Shown: positions 34,148 to 43,761, counted from the stretch's first letter. The stretch is DNA of 64,000 nucleotides from Dorea_D sp963559605 (GCA_963559605.1 CAUWLL010000010.1:13132-77131); one strand, 5' to 3'. A program made the numbers and translations. The notes: a model not told the origin generated them from the sequence alone.

Positions 34148-35938
34148 TTAATGACATCCTCTCTGTTTACATTTCTTCTTCGCTGTCGGATCTGTGGGAT
34201 CCCATGTATGCCAGCTCTTTAATTTCTTCGCTTTCGGTTTTCCTAACGGTCCTGGCGAAGAGCTGTTATAAATAACAACCTTCGTCTTCAATTTACAGTT
34301 GTCGTAAATCCATTTTGCATCTCCGGCAGTCAGACGAATACACCCATGAGACGCTGTTGTTCCCAACTTATTATAGGCGCTGACACTCAAAGTCATATTA
34401 TTTCTGTTTCTGCTGTAAAATACAGAATGGAATAAGATTCCTCCTACAACTCTTGTATCCCACTGCCCGTAGCTTGGTCCCATCAAAGTATGCCAGCGAT
34501 ATTTTGCCGGAGTCCGGAAAGTACCTGTAGGTGTTGCATAACCTGTAGAACACACAAAAGCCTTTACCGGAATAATATAACCTTTGTCTCCGTCCTTTGC
34601 ATATACGGTTACTACATTTTTCTTTTTATTTACCTTGATCACATAAGAAGACTGCTTGCCGATAATCTTACTTACATCTTTGACATGCTCACCTTTCTCA
34701 TTGTAATAAAGTTTATAACCGTTTTTATAGCGCCATCCGGCCTTTGTTTTCTTCAATACTTTAGAAAATGCGCCGTATACTTTCTTTCCATCCATGATGG
34801 AAAATGCGCGAACTTTATAGTAATAGTTCTTTTTGCTTAAGTTTTTATCTGTCCACTTTGTAGAAGAACCTTTGGTTACTGTCTGAACTTGGTCAAATGT
34901 TCCTGCTTTTCCTTTTGTTGATCTGAAAATCTCATATCCGGATGCCCCTGATATTTTCTCCCATTTCAAGGTAACGGAAGAGGAACCGTATTTACTGTTA
35001 TTACTGATCACTACTTTTCCCGGTTTTACAAACCCTGTTTTCGGTGCCGAGTAATCACTGTATCTGTCTTTCTTCCCTGACTTCCGACAAGCGCGGGCTT
35101 TATAGTAGTACTTTTTCCCACTGCTTCGTTTTTCATCTGTAAAACGCATGGATTTCCCGCTTTTAACGACAGCGACTCTTTTATAAGTTCCGTTTTCAGA
35201 AGTACTCCGATATACCACATACTTCTGAGCTCCTTTTACTGTAGTCCAGGTTACCTTCAAAATTGCATCGGAAGAAGAAGCAGAAACACGTTTTATCTTC
35301 GGAGCGGCAAGTTTTACCGTCTGCTTTTTGACCGGAGACCAGGAACTGAAGTACGTTTTCCCCTCTGCTCTTTTATAAGCGCGCATCTTATAATAATATG
35401 TTTTATTAAACGTTAAATCCTTATTCGTGTATGAAGTAGTATTCCCACTATCAAGTTTTTTCAGACGCTTATAGCCCTTGTCTTTAGAACTGCTTCTGTA
35501 TATCTCGTACCCAGACGCTCCCTCTACTTTCTTCCATTTTAAAATATTTTTATTATAATCGGAAGACGTAGTCAGCGCCGGAGCCTTCACCTCCACTTTA
35601 ACCGGAGTAGTTTCCTCTTCCTTAGAAACATTGTTTTCCGGTGTAGTTGCTTCTGACGAACCTTCGCTGTCTTTCCCCGTATCTTTCTCGTCGTCTTTCT
35701 TGTCTGTCTTATTGTCCTCCTCTTTTCCGGATGTAGCAGATGAACCCTCGAGTTTTTCTCCTTCAGACAAACCGGATGTCTCGCCAGGTTCTTCTTCAGA
35801 TACAGAAGACAGATTATCCGACACGTCCCCTTCCGATGTAACAGACATTCCGCCGGGTTCTTCCGCCAGAGACTGCACCGGAATATTGCTCCACACTAGC
35901 GCTGCACTTAAAGCAAGCAACAATACTTTCTTTTTCAT
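34148..35938 (-). CDS. Secreted L,D-transpeptidase (YkuD) with three fibronectin type III domains
   Basis: A signal peptide (MKKKVLLLALSAALVW..., cleavage near SLAEE) is followed by a 90-residue acidic Ser/Glu/Thr linker, three FN3 domains (about 117-212, 213-305, 306-395) and a YkuD domain (about 425-555). That domain ends in the catalytic motif HGCIRL with His and Cys, preceded by VGGILFHS. YkuD enzymes form 3-3 peptidoglycan crosslinks or attach proteins or polymers to stem peptides. AAAGGAG before the ATG at 35938 sets the start. It lies inside the teichoic-acid operon between two TagF-like genes, which is unusual. Confidence 0.93.
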   Translation of the reverse strand: MKKKVLLLALSAALVWSNIPVQSLAEEPGGMSVTSEGDVSDNLSSVSEEEPGETSGLSEGEKLEGSSATSGKEEDNKTDKKDDEKDTGKDSEGSSEATTPENNVSKEEETTPVKVEVKAPALTTSSDYNKNILKWKKVEGASGYEIYRSSSKDKGYKRLKKLDSGNTTSYTNKDLTFNKTYYYKMRAYKRAEGKTYFSSWSPVKKQTVKLAAPKIKRVSASSSDAILKVTWTTVKGAQKYVVYRSTSENGTYKRVAVVKSGKSMRFTDEKRSSGKKYYYKARACRKSGKKDRYSDYSAPKTGFVKPGKVVISNNSKYGSSSVTLKWEKISGASGYEIFRSTKGKAGTFDQVQTVTKGSSTKWTDKNLSKKNYYYKVRAFSIMDGKKVYGAFSKVLKKTKAGWRYKNGYKLYYNEKGEHVKDVSKIIGKQSSYVIKVNKKKNVVTVYAKDGDKGYIIPVKAFVCSTGYATPTGTFRTPAKYRWHTLMGPSYGQWDTRVVGGILFHSVFYSRNRNNMTLSVSAYNKLGTTASHGCIRLTAGDAKWIYDNCKLKTKVVIYNSSSPGPLGKPKAKKLKSWHTWDPTDPTAKKKCKQRGCH

Positions 35939-35970
35939 AAAAATCTCCTTTATTCTCATTAAAATTCCTT

Positions 35971-37614
35971 TTATTGTTTCAATAATATTATATCAATTAC
36001 CCGATCAGACGCATGACCGTCATAATTCTTAAAATTTTCTTCTACAAATTGATGCAGTTTTTCAACCTCAAAATCTTCTGTCTCCAGCGCCAGCATCAGC
36101 TCTTCAAAACTGTCGCAGACTTTTCCGGGTGCAGACTCCCGTACACTTCTGTGCACACCGCGGGACAGCTCATAAATCTCTCGGTCAGGTGTGTAAAACA
36201 GTACCGGCTTTCTCAGCAAAGAATACTCAAAGTAATTCGAGGAATAATCTGTAATCAATAGATCCGTTACGTAATACAAGTCATTGATGTTCGGATAAAA
36301 CGAGAAATCCTTCACACGCTTTTCAAATTCCCTTGGTATGGAAACTTTCTCTTTTATGAACGGGTGCATCTTAATTAAAAATACGTAATCCTCGTCACAA
36401 AAACGGTAAAGGCGCTCCAGATCCAGCCATGATTCGTCATAATATGCAGTCTCCTGTCCGGTTCCCCGGAATGTCGGCGCAAATAAAATCAACTTTTTAT
36501 TCTGTAATTCCGGGTATTCTTGAAAGAAATTTTCCCGAAACTCACAGATTTTATTTTCGTCCAGAAAACCGTCCAATCTCGGCATCCCTACCGGTAAAAA
36601 TGCTTCCTCTTCAATCCCGAATACTTCTGCATACACTTTTATAAGCTGCTCGGAACTCACCAGCACATAATCATATTTCCTATGACAGGACTCTTGGGGA
36701 AACGGACTTCCGTCTTTCCCAAACCGACTGTATCCTACCGATTTGAAGCCTACTCCCGCATGCCATACTTGTATAAGCTTCGTCTTTTTATGCAAGTGTA
36801 TAAAATTAAAAATCGGTGCATAATCATCGACAAAAATGTAATCCTGCCTCGCCAATCGAAAAATCAATTTTATCCAGCTTAACACCGATGACGGGCTGAT
36901 ATGAAACTCTGTCGCTTTTCGAAAAGAATATTGAAGATGAAATTTTTCATCCAGTTTTCTCTCATGCAGCCTTTCATCTATAGCCTTCAAGTTCCCCCAA
37001 AGGTGCTCCTTTGTCTCACTCATAAAAAGAACATGTCTTCCGTCTTTCGGCAGGATATGTGAGAGACATCCGTATACTGTTTTCATCCCCTGTATGCTTA
37101 TACAGGTAAATATTTTCTTGATTTTATCAGAAAAGCCGCTTGCCTCCTGCACGTACCGTCTGGCTTTCCAGTCGTCGTTACGTCTCATAAAGTACGACTG
37201 GATATAGAAGATAAATCTTTCCTCGTCCTCTAGGCCTGCACGAAAAGACATTGTATAAGCATACTGTTCTTTTCCGTAACGAAAGATTCGTGACAGCTCG
37301 TCAAACCTGTGTGCCACTTCACCGGAAACAGAGCATATTTCCTCTCCGTCTTCTGTTTCCGCAACTATTTGCCAGCATCCATTACCCAGAAATTCTCTCC
37401 CTTTCATCGCCGGGATGTTCCACAGAAACCAATATATTCCATTTTCCTTTTTATCGTATTCTATAAGAAAAGCCTCTCTTTTGATGTCAGGCTTCTGAAC
37501 TGTCTCTAAGCGAAACTGTACCTTTTTGTTATAGTTACTTCTGACACCAATAGAAAGGTAAACTCTTTCCCATTGCATTTCTACAATTTCAAATTGAAAT
37601 ATTGATTTTCCCAT
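35971..37614 (-). CDS. TagF-like polyol-phosphate transferase
   Basis: At 547 residues this protein shares the layout of the transferase at 32522-34144: an N-terminal beta-rich domain (about 1-160) and a glycerophosphotransferase domain. The latter shows LFMSETKEHLWGN, LIQVWHAGVGFKSVGYSRFG, LFAPTFRGTGQ, IKMHPFI and LLITDYSSNYFEYSLLRKP. The WHACGA segment reads WHAGVG here, a variant within the family. It should extend or prime the polymer with CDP-polyol. It lies just upstream of the L,D-transpeptidase gene and just after tagH. Confidence 0.87.
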   Translation of the reverse strand: MGKSIFQFEIVEMQWERVYLSIGVRSNYNKKVQFRLETVQKPDIKREAFLIEYDKKENGIYWFLWNIPAMKGREFLGNGCWQIVAETEDGEEICSVSGEVAHRFDELSRIFRYGKEQYAYTMSFRAGLEDEERFIFYIQSYFMRRNDDWKARRYVQEASGFSDKIKKIFTCISIQGMKTVYGCLSHILPKDGRHVLFMSETKEHLWGNLKAIDERLHERKLDEKFHLQYSFRKATEFHISPSSVLSWIKLIFRLARQDYIFVDDYAPIFNFIHLHKKTKLIQVWHAGVGFKSVGYSRFGKDGSPFPQESCHRKYDYVLVSSEQLIKVYAEVFGIEEEAFLPVGMPRLDGFLDENKICEFRENFFQEYPELQNKKLILFAPTFRGTGQETAYYDESWLDLERLYRFCDEDYVFLIKMHPFIKEKVSIPREFEKRVKDFSFYPNINDLYYVTDLLITDYSSNYFEYSLLRKPVLFYTPDREIYELSRGVHRSVRESAPGKVCDSFEELMLALETEDFEVEKLHQFVEENFKNYDGHASDRVIDIILLKQ

Positions 37615-37641
37615 GTTTATGTTCCTCTGGCTACCCTGCGC

Positions 37642-38460
37642 TTACGCAAATAACCTGTCAAATATGCTTACTTTTTTATTCTTTATAATACGTCCTTTAA
37701 ATTTACTTTCTCTCTCTGCTCTTTTCTCGGCTTTTGTCAGGCTGCGATAATACTCTACATATTCTCCGTAATGATCGCATACTTCCTCAATATCACCGTA
37801 CTCTTTCAGTTGTCCGCCTTCCAGCCATAGCGCGGTATCACAAAACTCTCGGACCTGATTTAAAGAGTGCGAAATAAATACAATGGTCTTTCCTTCTTCT
37901 TTCAGTTCGTCCATTTTTTCCAGACATTTATTGGCAAATGCCTTATCACCTACAGAAAGCGCCTCGTCAATGATCATAATATCCGGGTCCAGACACAGGT
38001 TCACCGCAAATCCTAACCTGGACTTCATACCACTTGAATACTTCTTTACCGGCTGATACAGGAAATCACCGATTTCTGCAAACTCCACAACCCCGTCAAT
38101 GAGTTCATTGATCTTTTTCTTGGAAAGTCCTAAAAGAGCCCCTTTTAACTGGATATTTTCAAGCCCTGTTAATTGTGAATTAAGTCCGGTATTGATCGCA
38201 ACGAGCGCCTGTTCTCCATTGACGATTATTTCACCTTCATCTGGTGAAGCAATCCCTGACAATACCAGTGCCATGGTTGATTTTCCGGAACCGTTCGTTC
38301 CGAGGATTCCCAGAACCTGCCCCTTCTTCACCTCAAAAGACACATCCTTTAACGCATAAAAATATTGTGTCTTTTGATCTTTTTGAACTTTCTTATCTTT
38401 TCTCTTTAATTTATATATTTTTGAAACATTTTTAAACTCAATCGCTGTTTCTCTTTCCAT
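37642..38460 (-). CDS. tagH: Teichoic acid export ATP-binding protein TagH
   Basis: An ABC ATPase with Walker A GTNGSGKST (about residue 55), signature YSSGMKSRLGFA and Walker B DIMIIDEALSVGD. A short C-terminal extension (residues 235-272, basic) follows and lacks the extra SH3-like domain of B. subtilis TagH. Polysaccharide/teichoic-acid ABC exporters of this group have the conserved EALSVGD. It pairs with the permease encoded 30 bp upstream and powers flipping of the lipid-linked polymer. Length 272 suits the short form. Confidence 0.93.
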   Translation of the reverse strand: MERETAIEFKNVSKIYKLKRKDKKVQKDQKTQYFYALKDVSFEVKKGQVLGILGTNGSGKSTMALVLSGIASPDEGEIIVNGEQALVAINTGLNSQLTGLENIQLKGALLGLSKKKINELIDGVVEFAEIGDFLYQPVKKYSSGMKSRLGFAVNLCLDPDIMIIDEALSVGDKAFANKCLEKMDELKEEGKTIVFISHSLNQVREFCDTALWLEGGQLKEYGDIEEVCDHYGEYVEYYRSLTKAEKRAERESKFKGRIIKNKKVSIFDRLFA

Positions 38461-38490
38461 ATCGTCCCTCTTCTACCTGACCGGTATACC

Positions 38491-39297
38491 TTAAATCAAA
38501 TCTATAAATCTGGTCTTAAACTTGTACATCATATAACTTCCAAAGATAAAGAGCGCCAAAGTAATTCCCCAGAACCACGCCATAGACCACGAATATGCCA
38601 TAAAACCTCTGTGATAGAAAAAGCAGTCTCTATAACCCTGTACTATATAATAAATAGGATTACACATGATGATCTTATACACCAACCCGTGCCCTACTCT
38701 ATTAAGATCCCACAAAATAGGTGTCAAATACAACAAAAGTCTCATACAGGCAAGGATCAGCTTTCTGGTGTCTCTTGCAAGCATATTCAAAACAGAGGTC
38801 ACTAAGGACAATGCCTCTGAAAATATAATTGCACAAAACAAATAGTAAATCAAGCCCAGCCAGTGTATACTCGGATAATATCCCTGTGTGGCAAACACTA
38901 TAACCACAATGATCATCAGACATATGTGATCAAACAGCTTCTCGACTACCACAGTCATAGGTAATATACTCACCGGAAACTTCATCTTCGTAATAACTCC
39001 GACTTTCCTGTATATGGCATTACACCCGTCTGTAATGCACGGACTGATATAGAACCAGACTACCATGCCTCCAAGCATCCATATAATATACGGAATTTTG
39101 TCCGCACTTTCTCTTTGGAAAACGTAACCAAACACAAACCAATAAGTAAGCACCTGAATCAACGGATTCGCAAAATTCCAAAAGATTCCCAGCTTACTGT
39201 CTCTCATATCTGCAAGTAATTCATATTTTGCAATTGATTTTATTCTATAAAAATTTTTATAATTTTCGCTCAAAACATATTTTATACTTGTAAACAA
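38491..39297 (-). CDS. tagG: Teichoic acid export permease TagG (ABC-2 type)
   Basis: This ABC-2 permease has six hydrophobic segments and the opening IAKYELLADMRDSKLGIFWNFANPLIQVLTYWFVFG, a conserved TagG/Wzm feature split around the first membrane entry. The best start is TTG at 39297, because GGGAGGAAGAAGA precedes it with proper spacing; an in-frame upstream codon at 39357 lacks a good ribosome site. The protein forms the channel with TagH to export the polymer. About 95 bp separate it from the second cytidylyltransferase gene. Confidence 0.9.
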   Translation of the reverse strand: MFTSIKYVLSENYKNFYRIKSIAKYELLADMRDSKLGIFWNFANPLIQVLTYWFVFGYVFQRESADKIPYIIWMLGGMVVWFYISPCITDGCNAIYRKVGVITKMKFPVSILPMTVVVEKLFDHICLMIIVVIVFATQGYYPSIHWLGLIYYLFCAIIFSEALSLVTSVLNMLARDTRKLILACMRLLLYLTPILWDLNRVGHGLVYKIIMCNPIYYIVQGYRDCFFYHRGFMAYSWSMAWFWGITLALFIFGSYMMYKFKTRFIDLI

Positions 39298-39393
39298 TCT
39301 TCTTCCTCCCAAGTTCTTCTCGTCTGCAAAAGTACACAGCCTATTAATTATAATCAACTATGAAGCTTTTGTCAAAAAATCCTTTTCTTCCTT

Positions 39394-40152
39394 TTACTTG
39401 ATCAGCTTTCCCGTTACCTCTTTGTTCGCAAATCCAAAAATCTGTTCTGATTCTTTATATTGTATCATAGCTCGAAACATATACAAATCTTCCGGAGTTG
39501 TCACCTTAATATTTCCTCTTGGCCCTTGCACAAGAGAAACATTCCTGCCAAGCAGCTTCATCATACTACAAGTATCCACCACCCCGTCATAGCCCGGATT
39601 CACGTCTCTCATCTTTTCGTGCGCTTGCAAAACGTCTCTAAGATAGAAGCACTGCGGCGCCTGCGCCGTATAAAACTCTACACGCGGCGGTACGGAATCC
39701 ACATTTTTCCCGTCAACACTGATGATCGGTGTCTCATATAACGGTGTACAAGTCACCGAACTGCCGTTTTCCTGAACACATTTTAAATTCTCATCAATAA
39801 GCTCACGACTGATACACGGGCGCACTCCGTCATGGATCAGCACAATCGCATCTTCATCATTTTGTTCTCCTGCCGCCCGTAAGGCATGATAGATAGAATC
39901 CTGCCCTGTGGCTCCTCCCGGCACGATCTTCTTCACCTTAGAAATCATATATCTGAGAATGTATTTCTGAAGTTTCTCTATATAATCTTCTTTGCATGCA
40001 ATATAAATCTCATCAATATTCGGATGTTCTTCAAAAACATCCAATGTGTGAATAATAATGGGTTTTCCATTCACCTCTATAAACTGTTTCGGAAGTCCCG
40101 AGCCCATTCTGGCGCCGCTTCCCCCTGCAAAAATGATTGCAAGATTCTTCAT
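39394..40152 (-). CDS. Second IspD/TarI-like cytidylyltransferase
   Basis: The 252-residue protein has IFAGGSGARMGSGLPKQF, the EVNGKPIIIHT segment, VLIHDGVRPCISREL and a closing GNIKVTTPEDLYMF. The HDGVRP form is TarI-like rather than the HDAARP of IspD. It is clearly distinct in sequence from the TarI at 31786-32505, so the operon has two non-identical CTP-dependent activating enzymes. It is followed upstream by an extended SDR. It might activate a second polyol- or sugar-phosphate; a redundant CDP-ribitol source or housekeeping IspD are alternatives. Confidence 0.85.
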   Translation of the reverse strand: MKNLAIIFAGGSGARMGSGLPKQFIEVNGKPIIIHTLDVFEEHPNIDEIYIACKEDYIEKLQKYILRYMISKVKKIVPGGATGQDSIYHALRAAGEQNDEDAIVLIHDGVRPCISRELIDENLKCVQENGSSVTCTPLYETPIISVDGKNVDSVPPRVEFYTAQAPQCFYLRDVLQAHEKMRDVNPGYDGVVDTCSMMKLLGRNVSLVQGPRGNIKVTTPEDLYMFRAMIQYKESEQIFGFANKEVTGKLIK

Positions 40153-40164
40153 ATTTTCCTCCTG

Positions 40165-41202
40165 CTATACATCTGACTCTAAATACTCTATTGTACGTTT
40201 GAATCCTTCTTTTACGGAATATTTAGGCTTCCAGCCGATCTTTCGAATTTTCTCACTGCTTAAAATCCCCAGTGTGTACGGCGCCGTTCCTTTCGTTCCA
40301 CCCTCCGGAATATCAAACACAAGCTTTAATCCCCGTTCAGGATAAATACTCACCATAGTCTCTGCCAGCTCTTTAATCGATACTTTTCCAGCTTCATTTC
40401 CTATATTATAGACCATATCTTCAGAATCCAGCAGAATACGATATAACGCTGTCACGGCATCCGCGATATAAGTATAGGTCCTTACCGCTGTCCCTTCGCT
40501 TTTCAGCACAATGTCTTCGTTTCGGATCACATTTTTCAGAAAATCCGCCTGAACTCTTCCGTCGTCTACAGACATCCCCGGTCCGTAAGTGTGTGCAAGC
40601 CTTGCCAGTTTCGTATTCAATCCGTATTCTTCATGAAAACAGACACACATTGTCTCTGCCGCCTTTTTCCCTTCCGAATAACACGAGCGGGGGTTTAATG
40701 GATCTACAAAGCCATAAGTATCCTCATAAAAGAACTCTTGCCCCTCATGAGGCTGTCCATACACTTCTCTGGAAGATATAAACATATATCCTTCTGCATC
40801 TTTCTTTTTCGCAAGATTTAATGTATGAAAAGTTCCTAATGTATTTGCGGCAATTGTTTCTACCGGCTGATTCTGCATAATAAGAGGACTCGCCGGACTT
40901 GCCGCATGGATCACATAATGAATGTCTCCCGCAATCTCGAATTCCTGTGTTACATCACCCTTTAAGACGGTCACGTCTTCCCGGTTTCTCACTTCTTCCG
41001 AAAGCTTTTTTTCGTTCCGAAGCATTGCAATTACTTGAATTCCATAATTCTTTTTATCATTTAACTGATTTAACACCCGAAGCATATAAGAGCCGACCAT
41101 GCCGCTTGCTCCGGTAATGAGAACGGTCTTCCCTTTCAGCTTTTCCCATGAAATATCTTCCCGGATAATCATCTCTAAATCTTCTGCCAATATCCTGTTC
41201 AT
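40165..41202 (-). CDS. NAD-dependent epimerase/dehydratase, extended SDR
   Basis: An extended SDR with VLITGASGMVGSYMLR, VIHAASPASP, FISSREVYGQ, the active-site tyrosine/lysine in SCYSEGKKAAETM, and YNIGNEAGKVSI. The AASPASP segment and overall pattern recall UDP-glucuronate decarboxylases and CDP-sugar dehydratases. The ATG at 41202 directly follows GGAGGAGAAT, a better start than the GTG at 41214. It is the partner gene of the second cytidylyltransferase, so it may act on a CDP-linked product or provide its substrate; the exact reaction is not determined. Confidence 0.8.
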   Translation of the reverse strand: MNRILAEDLEMIIREDISWEKLKGKTVLITGASGMVGSYMLRVLNQLNDKKNYGIQVIAMLRNEKKLSEEVRNREDVTVLKGDVTQEFEIAGDIHYVIHAASPASPLIMQNQPVETIAANTLGTFHTLNLAKKKDAEGYMFISSREVYGQPHEGQEFFYEDTYGFVDPLNPRSCYSEGKKAAETMCVCFHEEYGLNTKLARLAHTYGPGMSVDDGRVQADFLKNVIRNEDIVLKSEGTAVRTYTYIADAVTALYRILLDSEDMVYNIGNEAGKVSIKELAETMVSIYPERGLKLVFDIPEGGTKGTAPYTLGILSSEKIRKIGWKPKYSVKEGFKRTIEYLESDV

Positions 41203-41217
41203 ATTCTCCTCCACATC

Positions 41218-42363
41218 CTACATTAAAAATCGAAATATAAAATCTACAATATCCTTTGTTGCGTGTTCTGTCGGTCTTACATACTTTTGTAAAAACTTTT
41301 TCAATGCATCCCTGTCATAATCGTCCGCTTCTATTGCTGACATAATCTCCACAGCTTCTTTCGATATAACACCCGGAAGCTCCTTTTCGTAGTCTATGGC
41401 AAGACCTCTGCCACCTACATATAATTCCATATCAAAGTTGTAGAAATAGAGGGGAAGATCAAGAACAGCCGCCTCATATACAATGCAAGAATAGTCGCTG
41501 ATTACATAATCCGATACAAATAACGCGTCAAAACTTGAAAATCCGTCCAGCGTCATAACATTTTCTGTTACAACTGCTTTTGACAAAGGGTGTAATTTGA
41601 CTACCAGATGGTATTTATCCCTATCAACAGATTCTACAAGTCGATCCAGCGCTTTCTGAAATTCTTTCTCTTCTTTCCGAAACGTCGGGCAATATAAAAC
41701 TACCGGTTTTTCCCGAAGCGCAGGATATGCTCGGAATATTCTTCCCCGTATTTTCTCCCTGTACTCTGTACTCTGTAACAAATCCAGTCTCGGAAGCGGC
41801 ATTGTGACAATTTTACGAATATCGCAGTGAAATCCCCCTGCCAGATGATCTTTATATGCCTCTGAACTAGCAAATACATAATCATAATTCTGATGCATCC
41901 TCATGGCATAAGCGATTTCATGGCTGCTCCCTTCCGCTTTATCAAGAGCTGTGTACCCAAACTTCTTCATCGTTCCCATTGAGTGCCACATTTGAATAAT
42001 CGTCAGCTTTTTCTTATGTTTCAAGATACTGACCGCTATACAATAGGAATCAAGCACTGCTGCCTGCGCTGTTGCAAGGTGATACATCTGCTGAAAAATA
42101 TGTAAAAAATATTTAAATTTGTTCAAAAACGAAGAATCCGCTCCTCCGTCCAGCGTTTTGCACAGCATCACAACTTTTACAGAAGAATCCTTTTGTTGGA
42201 TCTCACTTTGGATCATCTGAAACTCTACAGACGGGACATTGCTCTGTCTGCTCAACAGAACTACTTTCCTTTGCGTCGGCATCAGCTTTATCAAAGCGTA
42301 TATCAAATTCAGAAAAAAAGTTCCTACTTTAATTATAATAATCATGAATCTTTCTCTTCCCAT
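41218..42363 (-). CDS. Short TagF-like polyol-phosphate transferase
   Basis: At 381 residues it lacks the N-terminal beta domain seen in the longer relatives and consists mainly of the glycerophosphotransferase domain: an N-terminal hydrophobic anchor (MIIIIKVGTFFLNLIYALI), LTIIQMWHSMGTMKKFG, VLYCPTFRKEEKE, VKLHPLS and YVISDYSCIVYEAAVLDLP. The His and Asp residues of the family are kept, though WHACGA reads WHSMGT. It resembles TagB-type primases, which add the first glycerol-phosphate. ATG at 42345 is an alternative start. It overlaps the end of the initiating transferase gene. Confidence 0.8.
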   Translation of the reverse strand: MGRERFMIIIIKVGTFFLNLIYALIKLMPTQRKVVLLSRQSNVPSVEFQMIQSEIQQKDSSVKVVMLCKTLDGGADSSFLNKFKYFLHIFQQMYHLATAQAAVLDSYCIAVSILKHKKKLTIIQMWHSMGTMKKFGYTALDKAEGSSHEIAYAMRMHQNYDYVFASSEAYKDHLAGGFHCDIRKIVTMPLPRLDLLQSTEYREKIRGRIFRAYPALREKPVVLYCPTFRKEEKEFQKALDRLVESVDRDKYHLVVKLHPLSKAVVTENVMTLDGFSSFDALFVSDYVISDYSCIVYEAAVLDLPLYFYNFDMELYVGGRGLAIDYEKELPGVISKEAVEIMSAIEADDYDRDALKKFLQKYVRPTEHATKDIVDFIFRFLM

Positions 42364-43730
42364 TTCACAAACTTATATGGACAGTTTTTCTTTCCACGAT
42401 CGAACGCCTCCGTACTGTCTGACTTCAGTAGCACGATCACCGTCTGTAAAATAAGCTGTATGTCTTTCAAGATACTGAACTGTTCAATATACATCATGTC
42501 CATGATCAGCTTATCCTTCGGCGTTGTATTGTATTTTCCTGTAATCTGAGCATAACCCGTAAGACCTGCTTTCATACGAAGACGATACTTAAACTCCGGA
42601 AGCTCCTCCGTATAATCTTCTACATTCTTCATCATCTCGGGTCTTGGACCTACAAATGTCATATCGCCCTTTAATACGTTCCAAAGCTGCGGCAATTCAT
42701 CAATTCTTGTCTTACGAAGAAAACGCCCCACTTTCGTGATCCGGTCGTCCCCTTTTGTTGCGGAATAATTATCACTGTTCGGCTTCATCGTCCGAAGCTT
42801 GTATACCCGGAACTTTCTTCCGTGAATCGTTGCCCTCTCCTGCTTAAAAAGTATCGGACCGCCATCCTCCAGTTTCACGGCAATCATTCCGCCGATCCAC
42901 AGAGGCGCACTTAGGATTCCGAAGAAGATCGACAGGAATATATCTAACAGTCTCTTTACTACCCTTTGCTCCATCGTAAGAGCCTTTACATTCTTATTGA
43001 GCAAAAAGAGATCGTCCAGTACATATTGTTCTGCGTTCCACTCCATAATGTCTTCAATATCCGGATTAAAGTACAGATTTACTTTATACTTATAGCTCCA
43101 ACGCATAATATCTGTCCGGACTTCTGCCGGCACATCATAGACAAATACGGTCTGTGCTTCCCGAATATAGCTTTTCAATTGCGGGTCCCGATAATCCGCT
43201 ACCCTTGATACCGCATACTGTTTCTTAAATCTCTGCATGGCAAATACGATCTCATCCAGACTTTTTTGAGAGGATGTGACCACACAGCATTCCTCCGGCT
43301 TATGGATCAGGAAGAACAGCCAGTTTCCGGCATATGCAAAGAAAACAATAATCAATACCTGAAGGACAAAGGCTCCTGCCAAAAGCCCCACGCTGTTAAA
43401 CCGGAACTCCCAGATACTCGGACGGTTGGTTCTCATGATCATCAACTGTCCGTAAGTAATAATATCCGTGCAGGCAACTGCTAGGGACAGGGAATAGATG
43501 ATCGGCTTACTCTTGCGTCTTCCCACATCATATTTCCCGTATACAGACAGAAACAAAAGTCCTACTACCGCAAAGGTCGATACGGTAATACCAAGCGTTC
43601 TGGAAAGTCTGGTAAGACCAATACTGTCTCTTCCGAGAACTACTACAAATGCCATCATCAAAGATATATAAAATACTGCTTTTATAAAAAGCCATAAAGT
43701 TGTTTCGAATTTGTGTAAGTGTTTTTTCAT
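42342..43730 (-). CDS. Initiating polyprenyl-phosphate sugar-phosphate transferase (WcaJ/CpsE-type)
   Basis: A 462-residue protein with four N-terminal membrane segments (about 12-130), a CoA-binding-like middle domain and a C-terminal phosphoglycosyl-transferase domain from about 255. The latter shows VKRLLDIFLSIFF, FKQERATIHGRKFRVYKLRTM, the Asp-Glu pair in KTRIDELPQLWN, GDMTFVGPRPEM and KAGLTGYAQITGKYNT. It is the first gene of the teichoic operon after a good promoter. It loads the first sugar-phosphate onto undecaprenyl phosphate. Its use instead of a TagO-type enzyme suggests a non-classical linkage unit. Confidence 0.9.
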   Translation of the reverse strand: MKKHLHKFETTLWLFIKAVFYISLMMAFVVVLGRDSIGLTRLSRTLGITVSTFAVVGLLFLSVYGKYDVGRRKSKPIIYSLSLAVACTDIITYGQLMIMRTNRPSIWEFRFNSVGLLAGAFVLQVLIIVFFAYAGNWLFFLIHKPEECCVVTSSQKSLDEIVFAMQRFKKQYAVSRVADYRDPQLKSYIREAQTVFVYDVPAEVRTDIMRWSYKYKVNLYFNPDIEDIMEWNAEQYVLDDLFLLNKNVKALTMEQRVVKRLLDIFLSIFFGILSAPLWIGGMIAVKLEDGGPILFKQERATIHGRKFRVYKLRTMKPNSDNYSATKGDDRITKVGRFLRKTRIDELPQLWNVLKGDMTFVGPRPEMMKNVEDYTEELPEFKYRLRMKAGLTGYAQITGKYNTTPKDKLIMDMMYIEQFSILKDIQLILQTVIVLLKSDSTEAFDRGKKNCPYKFVKWEEKDS

Positions 43731-43761
43731 TTGTTCACCACCACGTAATTTTACTCATAAC

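Noticed and set aside
39394..40152. Housekeeping IspD for isoprenoid synthesis
   Set aside because: The HDGVRP motif and the place in a teichoic-acid operon favour TarI-type function, although IspD activity cannot be excluded.
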